Below are positions 1 through 9,700 of a DNA stretch of 64,000 nt, in pieces. A program made the translations under genes and the position numbers. The stretch's first letter is position 1. Each line of letters opens with the position of its first letter. The notes beneath the pieces were generated by a model. That model was not told the origin of the DNA, did no database searches, and was given only the letters and a program-made list of their open reading frames with translations. Source of the DNA: Lujinxingia vulgaris (GTDB lineage: Bacteria; Myxococcota_A; Bradymonadia; Bradymonadales; Bradymonadaceae); NCBI RefSeq assembly GCF_007997015.1, contig NZ_VOSM01000014.1:30093-94092 (forward strand). The letters run 5' to 3'.

Positions 1-66
1 GCTGAGTGGGGCAGGTAAGGGGGCTGAGTTGGGGAGCTAAATATCGAGAGTGGGAGGTAAGGGACG
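1..66. repeat. Tail of a ~42-bp tandem repeat array
   Basis: The first bases contain the motif GGTAAGGGGGCTGAGTTGGG near position 13 and a degraded GGTAAGGG near position 55, about 42 bases apart. This is the same unit that forms the larger array at about 16158-16530, so the window opens inside or at the end of a second array of that family. Only one and a half units are visible, so copy number cannot be judged. Confidence 0.6.
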
Positions 67-149
67 TGCTAGCTTCCCTTAACTTGGAGCGATACAGCTA
101 ATCCGCATGCCTTATAGCGAGAAGCGGGGCATCGCGTGGTTGGACTTCA

Positions 150-594
150 CTAGTCTCCAAGCTCCGTCCCAGCCCGCAAGCGATCAAGGTAGGCCTGGTA
201 CGCATCCAACCCGATTGCGCGTTTTACCGGTGGTTTTCACAAGCATTCCGGCGGACTTCAACACTTCGATAACTCGCGCCGCAATAAAATAACTGGTGGA
301 GAGTGCGTCGACGATCCAGGGGGCGGTGATAATCGGGTGACCCGGGAAATGCTCGAGGATCTGGACGGCCAGCAGGTTGACGCCTTCGTGGTGGATGACG
401 CGCTGGCGATCCGCTGTCACCATGTTGAAAAGTTCGCGGGAGTTGACGACGGCCTCATCAGCGATGGTCGCGATCCCGTCGAGAAAGGAGTCCAGCCAAC
501 CTTGTCAGTCGCCGTCGCTTCGCACGGCGTTGAGTCGACGGTAGTACTCCTGGCGGTGGCGTTTGAAGAAGAGGCTTAGATAGAGAAAGACATA
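150..594 (-). pseudogene. Fic-family protein, C-terminal remnant (broken)
   Basis: Read on the minus strand from 594 down, the translation gives the segment that follows the catalytic loop in Fic AMP-transferases: LYLSLFFKRHRQEYYRRL, then a conserved DGDW-GWL block and a C-terminal winged-helix. The Trp codon of DGDW is TGA here (about position 508). Near position 205 the frame shifts; the other frame then reads YQAYLDRL before a stop at 150-152. Stops directly upstream of 594 and absence of the HPFxxGNGR motif show that the N-terminal catalytic part is gone. Fic proteins of this layout usually have 350-390 residues, so roughly a third survives. It is not functional as read. A sequencing error could explain one lesion but not the missing N-terminus. 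Confidence 0.8.
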
Positions 595-832
595 CTATTA
601 TGTTCGAACAACTCTGCGGTGAGAGGAACGGGTGGCTAATATGTTTGGCAATATAAGAATAGGGATGTCCATTTCGAGCCGACCAACTTCCACGTCATGT
701 AAATCGCTGTTGAATGCTTGACCAAGGCCTATGCGGTACGCTGGTAATTCAAACAAGTCCACTCGCCAAGCCTGCGGGGTATTGTCGCTTTGGTTAGTTG
801 GTTTTCAAGCATTTGCATAAGCTGGTATTTTG
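595..832. other. Gene-free stretch, lower GC
   Basis: About 240 bases between the Fic remnant and the DUF4145 gene with noticeably lower GC than the bulk of the window. I see no ORF with convincing codon use, no tandem repeat and no clear terminator. It probably marks a junction between separately acquired pieces of the island. Confidence 0.4.
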
Positions 833-1489
833 TTATGTGTTCTGTTTTTTCTGATTGGACTTGCAGCGGTTTAATGCTTTCTGCGCGTCATTGAGAAGTG
901 ACGGGAAGACATAAAGATACTCACATAGTGAATGAATCAAAGAGTCCAGTACTGGTACCTCTTGTTCGGAAATCTCTCCCTTAGTCGCATGGGCGCCATA
1001 GTTGCGAAGGATTCTTACGTTATGAGCAATGTCTGCAAGTGTCTTGGGAATTAAATCTCGATTCACAAGATCGTTTATTTTTTCATAAAGGTCTTTTCCA
1101 GATGCTGATTGGTCTACACATATCAATTCCAATGTTCGGCCAAGGAGGGTGGCATAAGCATTGTAATCGATATTGCGCACTTTATTAGCAGCCAGAAGAC
1201 TATTCTTGATGTGCTCTGGGACGCCTTCAGGTACTGATTTTTCACTTGGGAAGAGTACTTTTGGTACAGCCTCTTCTGGTTCCATGTGTTCATGCCAGTG
1301 ATACATGTAGAAAAATCTCTCTCCGCACGAAATGCATTCAGCAAATTCATAGCATTCTCCAATTTGCCATTCATGTCCTGCCATTCCGGGAGCGTGAGTG
1401 GTAGCAATATCCCAATAAGTAGAGAGGATGAGCGAAGGGCTATTGTTATTACAGTGTGGGCATCGCATTGGTACTGAAAGGTTGGTCAT
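833..1489 (-). CDS. DUF4145 domain-containing protein
   Basis: A 218-residue soluble protein. The N-terminus carries two Cys pairs (CPHC near residue 10 and CISC near residue 53), which look like a zinc ribbon. The C-terminal half has the DUF4145 pattern: an ALLGRTLELIC-like helix, a KINDLV segment, and the conserved RNYGAHA motif near residue 165. DUF4145 proteins have no settled biochemical role, but the domain is often found with restriction-modification and other defence genes or fused to nucleases and helicases. The start at 1489 is supported by AAGGA eight bases upstream. Codon use is much more AT-rich than that of the window's housekeeping-type genes, which points to transfer. It lies just downstream of the Mrr nuclease on the same strand, with a 133-base gap, so the two may form a small defence cluster. 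Confidence 0.8.
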   Translation of the reverse strand: MTNLSVPMRCPHCNNNSPSLILSTYWDIATTHAPGMAGHEWQIGECYEFAECISCGERFFYMYHWHEHMEPEEAVPKVLFPSEKSVPEGVPEHIKNSLLAANKVRNIDYNAYATLLGRTLELICVDQSASGKDLYEKINDLVNRDLIPKTLADIAHNVRILRNYGAHATKGEISEQEVPVLDSLIHSLCEYLYVFPSLLNDAQKALNRCKSNQKKQNT

Positions 1490-1622
1490 TACTTTGGTCC
1501 TTTGGTTATATGTTGATATGAGTTTTTTAAGGTCGTGTAGATGTGTATGGATGACGTTTATGGGTGATTCGTTTTTTGACGTTCGAATAGATGATAGCTT
1601 GGGTGGTTGAGATTTGCAACTC

Positions 1623-3083
1623 TCACCCCAACCGCAACAAACTCAACTCATCCTTCTCCACCCCAATCCCATGCTCGACCAGCAACTTCACAAGCTGCGT
1701 CCCGTTCATCAAACCCACCGGCGTGGCGTCGGGGCGTTCGGCCTCCTGGCGGGCGCCGGAGCTGAAGTCACTGGTGGTGATGATCAGGCCCTGTTCGTGG
1801 GAGCCGAGGCTGCCGCGGACCTGCTGGACGGTGGGACTGCTGATGTTGGCTTTCCAGCGTTTGACCTGGACGGCCATGCGGGTGCGGATGACGTCGCCAA
1901 CGACCAGGGTGCCGCGCACGTCGATGCCGCCGTCGTTGGAGCGGCTGGTGACGTCGACGTCGCCAAAGCCCAGCGCGATGAGAAGGCGGCCGACGAGTTC
2001 TTCAAATTCGGTGGGGTCCATCTCGAAGAGCTGCTGGTGGAGGCGCGCGCGGATTTTGTCGTTATGGGCCTGGATGTAGGCGGTCAGCCCGGTCTGGCTC
2101 CAGCGGGTCAGGCCGATGAGGCCATTGCCATGGAGCTCAAAACGCGGGGTGTCGCCGCGTTCTTTGCGTCGGTGGATCTCCTGACTGATGGAGCTGTACA
2201 TCGTTGACGCCGGGCTCTGGCTCTCGGTCACGATGAGGCGCAGATCCAGCGCGCGGCTGGTGATGTCTGTGTGGTGCATGGGCTCGCGCTCGGCGAAGAC
2301 CTGGAGGATGCGTTCGGCGGCATCGGTGAAGGAGAGGGTTTCGGTGTTTTGACCGGGAGTGAGGGCGGCGGCGTTTGAGATGGTTTCAGGTTCGATGTCG
2401 ATTTCGGAGGGACTCTCCACGCCGTCTCGATTGAGCTCATAACATCCCGGGGATACACGTCGAAAATCCGACGACTCGCCGCCATCATTGATGTGGCGCG
2501 TGACCTGGGCGAGCAGGGTGGCTTCGGGTGATGCGGCGGTGGTGAACCAGAGGCCGCGCTCAAGGACGCGGCGCGTGATCTCTCGGTAGTGAAGCGGTCC
2601 GTCGGCGTCGGCCAATACGATTTTGGCAGCTTCAAGACTGGTGAAGGTCCGCGATTCTAGCTCGTCACCAGGGGCGTCGGTCAGGTCATCGTCGGCTGGG
2701 AGCCCGACGAGTCCCGGGACGAGCTCATTGAGCATCTGCGCGCTGGTGTCGGTATGCAGCAGGGCATTGAGAACCGTCTCCGGGAGTTCGCCGCCAAAAT
2801 GCGCCGCGCTGATGCGACCGCGCTCGGTCAACGCCCACACCCCACGCCTGACACTCTCCGAAAGCTCCGCCCGCTTAAGACGATTGTGCGCCCAACCAAT
2901 GCGGTTCTGATGGACCGGCTGAGTGCCGCTGGGAAGGAGCTCCTCGACCTGTATTTGGGAGAGGTTCAGGTCGTTGGCCAGCGCGGCGTAGACCTCGGCC
3001 GTCGTGAGGCCGCCGGGGTGCCGGGCAAGCAGGGAGAGCAGGGGGGCGATGTACTGATCGAAGGTGGGCTGGTCGTTGGGCAT
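1623..3083 (-). CDS. Mrr-type restriction endonuclease with HARE-HTH domains
   Basis: A 486-residue protein. Order of parts: an Mrr N-terminal winged helix (about residues 8-92, ending WALTERG); a HARE-HTH-like repeat (about 147-180, LHYREITRRVLERGLW); a second similar repeat (about 253-285, MHHTDITSRALDLRLI); and a C-terminal Mrr catalytic domain (about 358-475). The PD-(D/E)XK core is intact: E361 in FEELVGRLL, D388 in DGGIDVRG, and Q406-V-K408. Mrr enzymes are modification-dependent (type IV) nucleases that cut DNA bearing foreign methylation, and HARE-HTH domains are thought to sense modified or unusual DNA. No dedicated methyltransferase lies next to it, which agrees with a type IV role. 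The ATG at 3083 has only a weak ribosome site. Its high GC matches the host better than that of its DUF4145 neighbour. Confidence 0.88.
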   Translation of the reverse strand: MPNDQPTFDQYIAPLLSLLARHPGGLTTAEVYAALANDLNLSQIQVEELLPSGTQPVHQNRIGWAHNRLKRAELSESVRRGVWALTERGRISAAHFGGELPETVLNALLHTDTSAQMLNELVPGLVGLPADDDLTDAPGDELESRTFTSLEAAKIVLADADGPLHYREITRRVLERGLWFTTAASPEATLLAQVTRHINDGGESSDFRRVSPGCYELNRDGVESPSEIDIEPETISNAAALTPGQNTETLSFTDAAERILQVFAEREPMHHTDITSRALDLRLIVTESQSPASTMYSSISQEIHRRKERGDTPRFELHGNGLIGLTRWSQTGLTAYIQAHNDKIRARLHQQLFEMDPTEFEELVGRLLIALGFGDVDVTSRSNDGGIDVRGTLVVGDVIRTRMAVQVKRWKANISSPTVQQVRGSLGSHEQGLIITTSDFSSGARQEAERPDATPVGLMNGTQLVKLLVEHGIGVEKDELSLLRLG

Positions 3084-3180
3084 AGTACGGCTACGGCTTG
3101 AGTGTGCGGAAGACCCCTGGGGTGGTGAGGTGGTGGGGAGTATGGGTGGGGTGGGGCGGGGGCGTCAACGTCTTTGACGC

Positions 3181-3243
3181 TCACGACTCCACCACCACCA
3201 ACCCCCACGCCCCCTCCACCTTCCTCGCCTCCCAAGTCGTACG
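3181..3243 (-). pseudogene. 3'-end fragment of a paralogue of the gene at 10473-11054
   Basis: Positions 3189-3243 match the last ~54 bases of the gene at 10473-11054 at roughly nine positions in ten. With one extra base removed, the minus strand reads YDWEARKVEGAWGLVVVES and a stop; the intact gene ends YDWEAGEVERAWGLVVVG and a stop. Nothing upstream of the fragment matches. It is the leftover 3' end of a duplicated or displaced copy, and it lies on the other side of the 3.3-10.4 kb segment. Confidence 0.65.
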
Positions 3244-3257
3244 GGCGGGAGGAGACG

Positions 3258-3302
3258 CGCGTAGCTCGCCCGGGTGGAGCGGGGGCATAGGCGAGCTACG
3301 CG
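3258..3302 (-). terminator. 13-bp perfect inverted repeat behind the DUF4258 gene
   Basis: CGCGTAGCTCGCC at 3258-3270 is perfectly complementary to GGCGAGCTACGCG at 3290-3302, with a 19-base loop. It begins eight bases past the DUF4258 stop codon. There is no clear U-run after it, so it may be a transcript-stabilising hairpin rather than a classical intrinsic terminator. Confidence 0.55.
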
Positions 3303-3310
3303 GTGTTCCG

Positions 3311-3730
3311 TTACGTCTTCTGCTTCTTTTTCCACTTTATATAGTCGCCCAGACGAAACTCACAGCTCGATGAATAATGCGTCTGGAGCCCGATCGGCCG
3401 CTGCCAGGCGCGTTGAGCGTGCGTCCGCGTATAGCCCCGAGAGAAAGCATTGTCGCCCGTGCCGGGTGCATCTCGGCGATAGACGGTCTTCACCGCATCG
3501 GTGTCGGTGGTGAGGACCACCACAACTCGCCGCAGTCGCGAGTCGAGGCGGGTGTTGTCGAGCCTTTCTTCGGGAATCTCGACTTTAAAGCTGCTGCCGT
3601 CGCGCACACGCTCGCCGCGCCTGATAACCTGTTCGACCTCGTGTTCGTCGATGTCGCGCTCCTGCATGCGCTCGCGTGCGTGGTCGGTGTAGCGAATCTC
3701 GCTCCAATGGTTGTTGTAGAAGTAGCTCAT
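3311..3730 (-). CDS. DUF4258 domain-containing protein
   Basis: A 139-residue protein beginning MSYFYNN. Residues about 8-85 carry the DUF4258 pattern: RYTDHARERMQERDI followed by an EVEQVIRRGERV segment and a basic strand pair ending in VVVVLTTDTDAVKTVYRR. Such small proteins resemble toxins of the RelE/BrnT size class and are common beside restriction and mobile genes, but no activity is established. The ATG overlaps the TGA of the upstream radical-SAM gene (TGATG), and GGGAGGG lies just before it. I therefore prefer this start to a longer in-frame one at 3763. Tight coupling implies co-translation with the radical-SAM protein. Confidence 0.75.
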   Translation of the reverse strand: MSYFYNNHWSEIRYTDHARERMQERDIDEHEVEQVIRRGERVRDGSSFKVEIPEERLDNTRLDSRLRRVVVVLTTDTDAVKTVYRRDAPGTGDNAFSRGYTRTHAQRAWQRPIGLQTHYSSSCEFRLGDYIKWKKKQKT

Positions 3731-5085
3731 CACATCGCCCTCCCTGGCTGCTCGGGCATCCATCGAAGGACATTGGGCTCAAGACTGGTGGCGATGTCGC
3801 GTAGTTCTTCGAGCGTCTCGGGGTGGTCGCCTTCGGTGAGTTTCAACGCCTCGGAGAGGCGAGCCATCTGGCGCCAATCGTCGTAGTCAAACGTCGCGGC
3901 CTCCAGGACCATTGGCATCGCGCCGCCGCTGTCGCGCAGGTCCCACTTCGCGCGGTCGAGGTCGAGGCGAGTCCCGCGAAGGAGCATCAGGGGGAAGGCT
4001 TTGAGCACCGGTACGCGGCGTGTCAGACACCATTGCACGCTCTCTTCAAAGGACTTTAGCGTCTGCTCGGGCAGGCCGAAGATCAGCGACACTTCGTGGT
4101 CGATACCCCGACGTCGGGCTTGCTCCAAGGCTTCGTCGACCAGGGGCAGAGCGTTGTTGCGGCGAATCGCTGCCATCTCACTTTTGTGAATCGTCTGCAG
4201 CCCGAACTCCAGGCACAGTTCGAGACCGCTTCCCGCATCATAAAGTTCGGTCGTCATTGTCTCGGCGCGACACTGCAGGGAAAGGCGTCCCTGGAAGCCG
4301 CGCTCACGAAAGCGCGCCAGCACGCCAGCCGCATGCGGCGCCATGTTGAAGATCGGGTCGAGTACGGCGATCTCCGCCACGTCCGACGCGCAGAAGAGGT
4401 CAATCTCCGCCTCGATCCGTTGCAACCCTAAGGTCCGCTGTGTCAGCCGCTTCCCGGGCTCGCGGTGCTGGCAAAAGGCACATCGAAACATGCATCCCCG
4501 CTGCGTTTCCCAGCGAATGAAGCGCTGACCTTCGAGAGGAATTGCACCCGTGAGCCAGGGCGAGGGCAGCTTCTCCAGGTCCACCCGCGCCTGCTCGGAC
4601 GCGTCCTTCGTGCCGGCCCAGTGTACCCCCAAAATGTCTTGATGTTCCGCGGTCGCAGCGAGCGCGCGGAGTGCATCCTCCCCGTAACCGCGTACGAAGA
4701 TGTCGGCCTCGGGATAGATGTTCTCCAGCCCCGGCCCGCTATACGAGATTTGGGGCCCTCCGATGATGATGCGGCCCTGAAATCCCTTCGCTCGCAGCTG
4801 GGCCAGAACCTGCCCCAGCAGCTCCTCGCCCCACACGTAGGCACCCAGCGCGACGTCCACCTCGCGAGCGGCGCATCCTTCGGCGAGTTCGAGAATGTTG
4901 TCGGCGATGTCCTCCGACCGCTGGGGCTCCAGGTTGACGGGGAGTGCCAGGGAGTGCACGTCCACGCCGGGTATCTCTCGAAGCGCGGTGATCAACGACG
5001 CGTGGCCCAGGGGGACGCGGGGGTCTTTGTCGCGGGTCCAGTAAAAGTCGACAGCGATGATTCTACGATGTTTCGTAACGTTCAT
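3730..5085 (-). CDS. B12-binding-type radical SAM protein
   Basis: A 451-residue protein. Residues 1-150 form a Rossmann-like domain of the type found in cobalamin-binding radical-SAM enzymes (strand GRIIIGGPQISYSG, then the IFVRGYGEDALRAL helix), although I see no classical DxHxxG cobalamin ligand motif. The radical-SAM core follows: RGCMFRCAFC near residue 198 gives CX3CX2C for the 4Fe-4S cluster, and later strands include LQCRAETM and a SLIFGLPEQT motif. The substrate cannot be read from sequence; this layout is common in uncharacterised maturation and natural-product enzymes. The start at 5085 has AGGAG six bases upstream. It is the first gene of a two-gene operon with the DUF4258 protein. 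The small gene just upstream is separated by a terminator. Confidence 0.85.
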   Translation of the reverse strand: MNVTKHRRIIAVDFYWTRDKDPRVPLGHASLITALREIPGVDVHSLALPVNLEPQRSEDIADNILELAEGCAAREVDVALGAYVWGEELLGQVLAQLRAKGFQGRIIIGGPQISYSGPGLENIYPEADIFVRGYGEDALRALAATAEHQDILGVHWAGTKDASEQARVDLEKLPSPWLTGAIPLEGQRFIRWETQRGCMFRCAFCQHREPGKRLTQRTLGLQRIEAEIDLFCASDVAEIAVLDPIFNMAPHAAGVLARFRERGFQGRLSLQCRAETMTTELYDAGSGLELCLEFGLQTIHKSEMAAIRRNNALPLVDEALEQARRRGIDHEVSLIFGLPEQTLKSFEESVQWCLTRRVPVLKAFPLMLLRGTRLDLDRAKWDLRDSGGAMPMVLEAATFDYDDWRQMARLSEALKLTEGDHPETLEELRDIATSLEPNVLRWMPEQPGRAM

Positions 5086-5135
5086 GATGAACTCCTGAGA
5101 CGCAGTAAGTTTTGAAAGGCCAAGCCAAAACGAAA

Positions 5136-5171
5136 GCGCCCACGAGCCGTCTTGCAGACGGTCATGGGCGC
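5136..5171 (-). terminator. Intrinsic terminator after the 49-residue gene
   Basis: GCGCCCA at one end pairs with TGGGCGC at the other, and an inner CCGTC/GACGG stem is closed by a short loop; read on the minus strand it is followed by TTTCGTTTTGG. It begins 12 bases past the stop of the small gene at 5183, so it ends that transcript before the radical-SAM gene. Confidence 0.75.
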
Positions 5172-5182
5172 AATCGCCTCAC

Positions 5183-5332
5183 TTAGCTTTCGTTGGTCTT
5201 AGGAGCTTCTTCTTTCGCGTTGCGGTCGGCCGCCGACATCGCGCGGCTCTTCCAATCCTGATTGTTGCCGTTTTTGTCGGCAGCACTCTGGATCCGCTTC
5301 GCGGCTTCTTTAGTAATCTTCGACTTCGCCAT
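5183..5332 (-). CDS. Small seed-maturation-protein-like protein, 49 residues
   Basis: The minus strand encodes MAKSKITKEAAKRIQSAADK, then NGNNQDWKSRAMSAADRNAK and a short acidic tail. The KITKEAAKRIQSAxxKxxG...F/WxxRAxSAADKN pattern is typical of the small, hydrophilic 'seed maturation protein'-like family found in Pseudomonas and other bacteria, whose function is unclear (a desiccation or stress role is suggested only by the LEA-like name). The ATG at 5332 has AAGGAG seven or eight bases upstream, and a strong terminator follows, so it is a self-contained monocistronic gene. It is easy to miss because a longer overlapping reading frame on the same strand is spurious. Confidence 0.8.
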   Translation of the reverse strand: MAKSKITKEAAKRIQSAADKNGNNQDWKSRAMSAADRNAKEEAPKTNES

Positions 5333-5458
5333 GGTGCGTTCTCCTTGAAAGGAGTTGAGGTGATGCAGCGCGGAACGCTGCGAGGAACCTCAGCATGGCG
5401 AATCAAAACGCGGTGAAGCGGAATTTTCCCAAATTACTGCCCTAAGGCTTGCCGACGA

Positions 5459-6139
5459 TTAGTCGTAGAGGTCGGACAGCACGCGGGAGGTAAGGCGCAC
5501 AGCGCTGACAATAGCGCCAGGCTCGCCATGAATGCGCCGGACCCAATCCAGAAAATGCGATGGTGTCGTCGGCGCGATACCGAGTACCGACGCATCATTT
5601 GCGGCGACATACCAGAACGTAGCTCGGCCGTCGCTACGCTCGAATTTGTAGGGACGTGGCTGATTCGAACTCCTGCCTGAATCAAACTTCTTGAGTCCGT
5701 CGGCGTCAGTTGAAACGAAGGTGAAGTGCCTGCGCCGGTGTGTTGGTACCTCGACATCCACCTCGAATATCCGCGCATCCACAATCTGGCTGCCATCATC
5801 TCTTCGCCACAGGCGAATGCCCTCAAAACCCGTCGGGTTCGACGCGTACTGGAGAGTTTGTACGGGACGAGCTTCCGGCTTAAACACGTCGAAGGAGGCA
5901 TCTTCGGACTCCCACAGCCGCAAAAAGAACTCGCTCAGTGCTCTCAAGTCTTCTGGTAGCTGCTGGTCTTGCTGAACCTGCTCCCATTCAAATTGCAGGT
6001 TGGCGATGACCGTCGGCAGCGCGGGATCCGGACAGCTAACGAGCCATCGGTACATCGACTTTCTCAATTCTACAGGTACCTGGTTTCGAACAAATCCGCG
6101 GAGTTGGTCGAGTGTGGGCGTAAAAGATTCGGTCGCCAC
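5459..6139 (-). CDS. Hypothetical protein, third gene of CHAT operon
   Basis: A 226-residue protein that I do not recognise. The N-terminus is helical (about residues 1-75), with no signal peptide or membrane segment. The middle has strands such as ARIFEVDVEVPTHRRRHFTFVST and a FWYVAAND segment, and the C-terminus is helical (FLDWVRRIHG...RVLSDLYD). The start is a GTG at 6139 directly after the TAA of the preceding gene, with GGAGG overlapping that gene's end; this strict coupling argues for an obligate partner of the CHAT protease. It could be a substrate, an inhibitor or a sensor of the protease; nothing in the sequence decides which. GC is lower than in the flanking host genes, like the rest of this operon. 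Confidence 0.8.
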   Translation of the reverse strand: MATESFTPTLDQLRGFVRNQVPVELRKSMYRWLVSCPDPALPTVIANLQFEWEQVQQDQQLPEDLRALSEFFLRLWESEDASFDVFKPEARPVQTLQYASNPTGFEGIRLWRRDDGSQIVDARIFEVDVEVPTHRRRHFTFVSTDADGLKKFDSGRSSNQPRPYKFERSDGRATFWYVAANDASVLGIAPTTPSHFLDWVRRIHGEPGAIVSAVRLTSRVLSDLYD

Positions 6140-6784
6140 TTATACCTCCTCAGGCCAGCGCAAGACTGGCCATATATACTTGTCGTTTCCGGGCTTTTTC
6201 GAAAACTCGGTAAACTTCAAAACATCTTTGAGCGCCTTCTTAGCTGAAGACTCTAAAAACGCCGACACAGGTCCACCCTCCGCCTCTTTCCAGCGCGCTT
6301 CAATGATTTTAACGGTCGTCCAGGCCGCTCGAACACACCGTCGAATGATCAGGTCTTCCGAATCGACCGCCATATCAATCGTTGGAGCGTCAGACTTCTT
6401 TTGGGAGAACGAATAGGGCGGCGTGTCATCACACGGGCTGAAGTAGATAGCCTGCAAGGTTGGCCTGGTCTCGGCATACGCACCAAGCTCACGCTGAAGC
6501 AGGTTGTCCTCTTCCACCGAAACTTCTGGATCGTCCACAAGGAGACTCTGCCACACCACGCAATGACGCCATTTGGCTAGCGCTTTGTATTTGGAACGGG
6601 ATGAGTCTGACATTGCTCGCTTCAAATAGGCGGGAAGCTCAGGTGTTGCAGCATCAAAATAGTTGCCGCGTAGCCGTTTAGTGGCCTCCAACCATAAAGG
6701 GAGCATGCTGGGGCACGTCAAATCGACCATTTCCCTCAGCGCATCGGCCAATTCATCCCGAAGTTGAATGTCTTCGCTATTCAT
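6140..6784 (-). CDS. Hypothetical protein, second gene of CHAT operon
   Basis: A 214-residue, mostly helical, acidic protein of no family I recognise. It starts MNSEDIQLRDELADALREMV and has no signal peptide or membrane segment. An in-frame GTG at 6787 is possible, but GGAGG lies eight bases before the ATG at 6784, so I prefer the ATG. The ribosome site overlaps the stop of the CHAT gene, and its own TAA abuts the next gene's start. It is therefore translated with the protease in fixed order. Size and character resemble adaptor or substrate proteins encoded beside other CHAT proteases, but that is inference. Confidence 0.8.
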   Translation of the reverse strand: MNSEDIQLRDELADALREMVDLTCPSMLPLWLEATKRLRGNYFDAATPELPAYLKRAMSDSSRSKYKALAKWRHCVVWQSLLVDDPEVSVEEDNLLQRELGAYAETRPTLQAIYFSPCDDTPPYSFSQKKSDAPTIDMAVDSEDLIIRRCVRAAWTTVKIIEARWKEAEGGPVSAFLESSAKKALKDVLKFTEFSKKPGNDKYIWPVLRWPEEV

Positions 6785-6787
6785 CAC

Positions 6788-9700
6788 TTAATCCTCCAAG
6801 GTGCTTCGATCACGGGCGACGATACGCCAACCCGCCCATGAGACGGGGCCGCGAAACACTGTCATCCAATCATCGACAGCAGCCGTCGGATCCGCTCGTA
6901 GTCCAGAAAGCGAGTTATCCCTATTAGGCTCGTCAACAAACCCACCCATATAGACCAGCGAAAACTTTTCGAGCGCTTTCGGCGGTACGCTCTCTCCAGT
7001 GAGCTCTTCGTATGCCGAGCTCCACCCGGCGCGGATCGCAGCGCGGCGCAGTTCCGTCTCAGAGGAAGCCTGGTCGAGGTGGTCGTTCACGTACTTCACA
7101 ACCGCCGTCGTAAACGCCCCATCAGGTCGAACCGTATCGCGATAGGCCGCGATTGCCCGCGCCAAAGCGCCGGCATCTGCAAATGCATCGCCGTCGTCGA
7201 CTTCTTTCTCAAAGCGTCGCGCAATCAACAGTGCTGAGGCGATGGGCTGCTTCCACCAGGAGCCAAGCACTCGACTCGCGCCGGCTGTGAGAAACGCAGC
7301 ACTAAGTCCGACAGGCTCGTTATCGTTAAGGAGATTCCCAATAACGTCCACGTTCTGGGCAGACTCACAGGCCCACAGCTCGACGCGCCGACATCCGCTC
7401 ATGTTGAGTGTTTTGATTTCGGTGACGGAGAACCAGGGCAAGCGATCTTGTTCCGTGAATTCAGGGATTTGATCTTGGGAGGAAGGGGCAATGCTTACCG
7501 AGGCAGGCGATCCGCTGAGTAAAAAACCCGGGACCAATATGCCACTATGATGGGTGCCGTGCGTCACCAGTCTTAAAACGCGAGCACGCATTGCGATCTG
7601 GTCGAACTCTTCACGTTTCAGCCCGCAATATTGGGAGTCATCGCTGATGAGGTGGGCGGCTAATGACAGACCGTCATTCGAGTCCTCATCCACCCCGATA
7701 TAGGTAACTCGATTTTCGTAGCTCTTGTTTTGCGCGCTCATACGCACTACGGAAGCCAGTGTTTGAGTCCGCACCATGTTGAACGTCTGCCCCAGACAAG
7801 GTGAATCTGCCTTGTTGGTAGGAATGTATTCCCACGGGACCAGGTCCATGCCCTGTTGTGCTAGCACCACGAGGTTTTTTAGTCCCCTCGCGAGGGCGAA
7901 CTCAACGAGCTGATTGCTCAGCGGAATCAATGAACCCAGGTGGTCTTTCAACGCGCCATCAAATGCTGATCGGCTTGTGTCGCTGACATCACCACTTCGA
8001 AACGCGTTGTCAGCTTTGCGAAGCAGTCTCACCGAGGACTCCATCCTGTCGATCTCGTTCTCATCAAGACTTTCAAGCAAGTTTAAGCTGTATGCGCCTT
8101 TATCATCTGCGCAGATCAGTTTTACATGCCCAACGCCAGCCGCGATCACGCCTGTGTTCGGGTGCTCTACAAGCCAGGTGCGCAGAGTCGCGCCGTCGAC
8201 TGAGGCCTCTTGAACAGCCGGTTGCCATCCCTTCTCTCGTCCGAGGCGAAGGAGCCAACTAATCTCCTCGTAAATCTCCCCGGCGCGTGCTTCCGGGTTT
8301 TCGATGGTGCCAAAAATCGTTTCACCGTCTTTTTGATAGCTTCCAACCATGCTCAATGCGGGACGCGTCTGGTCCATGAAGTCACGTCTTTCTGGATGGA
8401 GTCGCGCGATGTCATCCACCGAGATCAGGCGGCATACCGTGTCAAAATCAATACGAGCTCGATAAAGGTTCAGTCGCCACAGTTCCTCGGGCCACTTTGT
8501 CGGATCTGTTAAATTCTCCTCGTCTTCAATGACATCTCCAGCGCCGAAGAAGTTCAGATCGGTGCGATAGGCTTGTCCATGGCTGAGATCAAAAAGTTCC
8601 AGCGACTCAACCGGATCGATTGCCGCCCATTCACGGTGAATGGTAGCGAGGCGTGCGAGTCGGATGGCGAGGACACGGCGATAGCTATCTGACCAGATGG
8701 GGTACTGAACCACATTCAAAGCACTTTCTAAACTGGACGTCATGTATTTCTCAATCGCGTCCCAGTTCTTTTGAGCCGCTGTGTTGAGTAACGAATATTC
8801 GCTTTCAAACAACATGCGACTCAATGACGTGCCGACCGTGATCGGATGAATATGGTTCATTAAAGAACCAAGTAGCACTAGAGTTCGAGGCTGTAGATTC
8901 ACTAAGTTTTGGTTGTTGATGGCGGCCAGGAGGTGGTTGGCCTCTGTGGCCGTTAGATACCCCTGCCTTTGGTTCATAGACCTTTCGATGTGTTCCAATA
9001 GGATAAGGAGTTGCTCTTCCGACAAGGGTTGTGCTTCTCGGGTCAAGGCGCGTTGGAACTGTAGACGGTAGGCAAGAGCGTCGGGACCGATGACGTTATA
9101 TACTTCGTCAAATCGAAGTAACGCATTATGGCAGTGTTCTCGTAGTTCGTCTTGCAGCTGCTCTCCCGCGTCGATGCAGGTCTGAAGAAGTAAATATTTT
9201 CCATTGGTGATTGCCAGCCAAAGGGACTCGCGAATATGAGGAATGTTGTATTTTGATTCTGTGTTCGTACATCTCTTGTCCAGGTCCGTGAGTTCACTTT
9301 CAGCGATGGCTAGTCCGTCCTCGAGAAGGCGAATCTTCTCATCGGGATCATCGAGAAGTTGAATAAGCACGTTTACGGTGGCTTGCCGCATCTGCGTCGT
9401 CATCGCCCTTGCACCTAAGTGGCGATTGCGTGCAGGCAGAAGCCGGCAATGTTCGAAGTGCTCCAGCGCCTGCAGTAAGGACGCGGTCTGGTCTTCAAAG
9501 TGCCGGTTTTTAAGTGCCATCGCATAATTGTATAGGCACTGCGCGTAAGACTCGTCTGCGTCTGGTATCCCCTGTTCTTGGAAAGCGCCTAAAGACTTGA
9601 GCGCCTGCTGAAACACGGAGAGGCTCTCGCTCATCGCTTCCGGGCGATCGAGTTGGGATAGAATATCGGCATAATGGGCGCGGACATTTTCGAAATGCGA

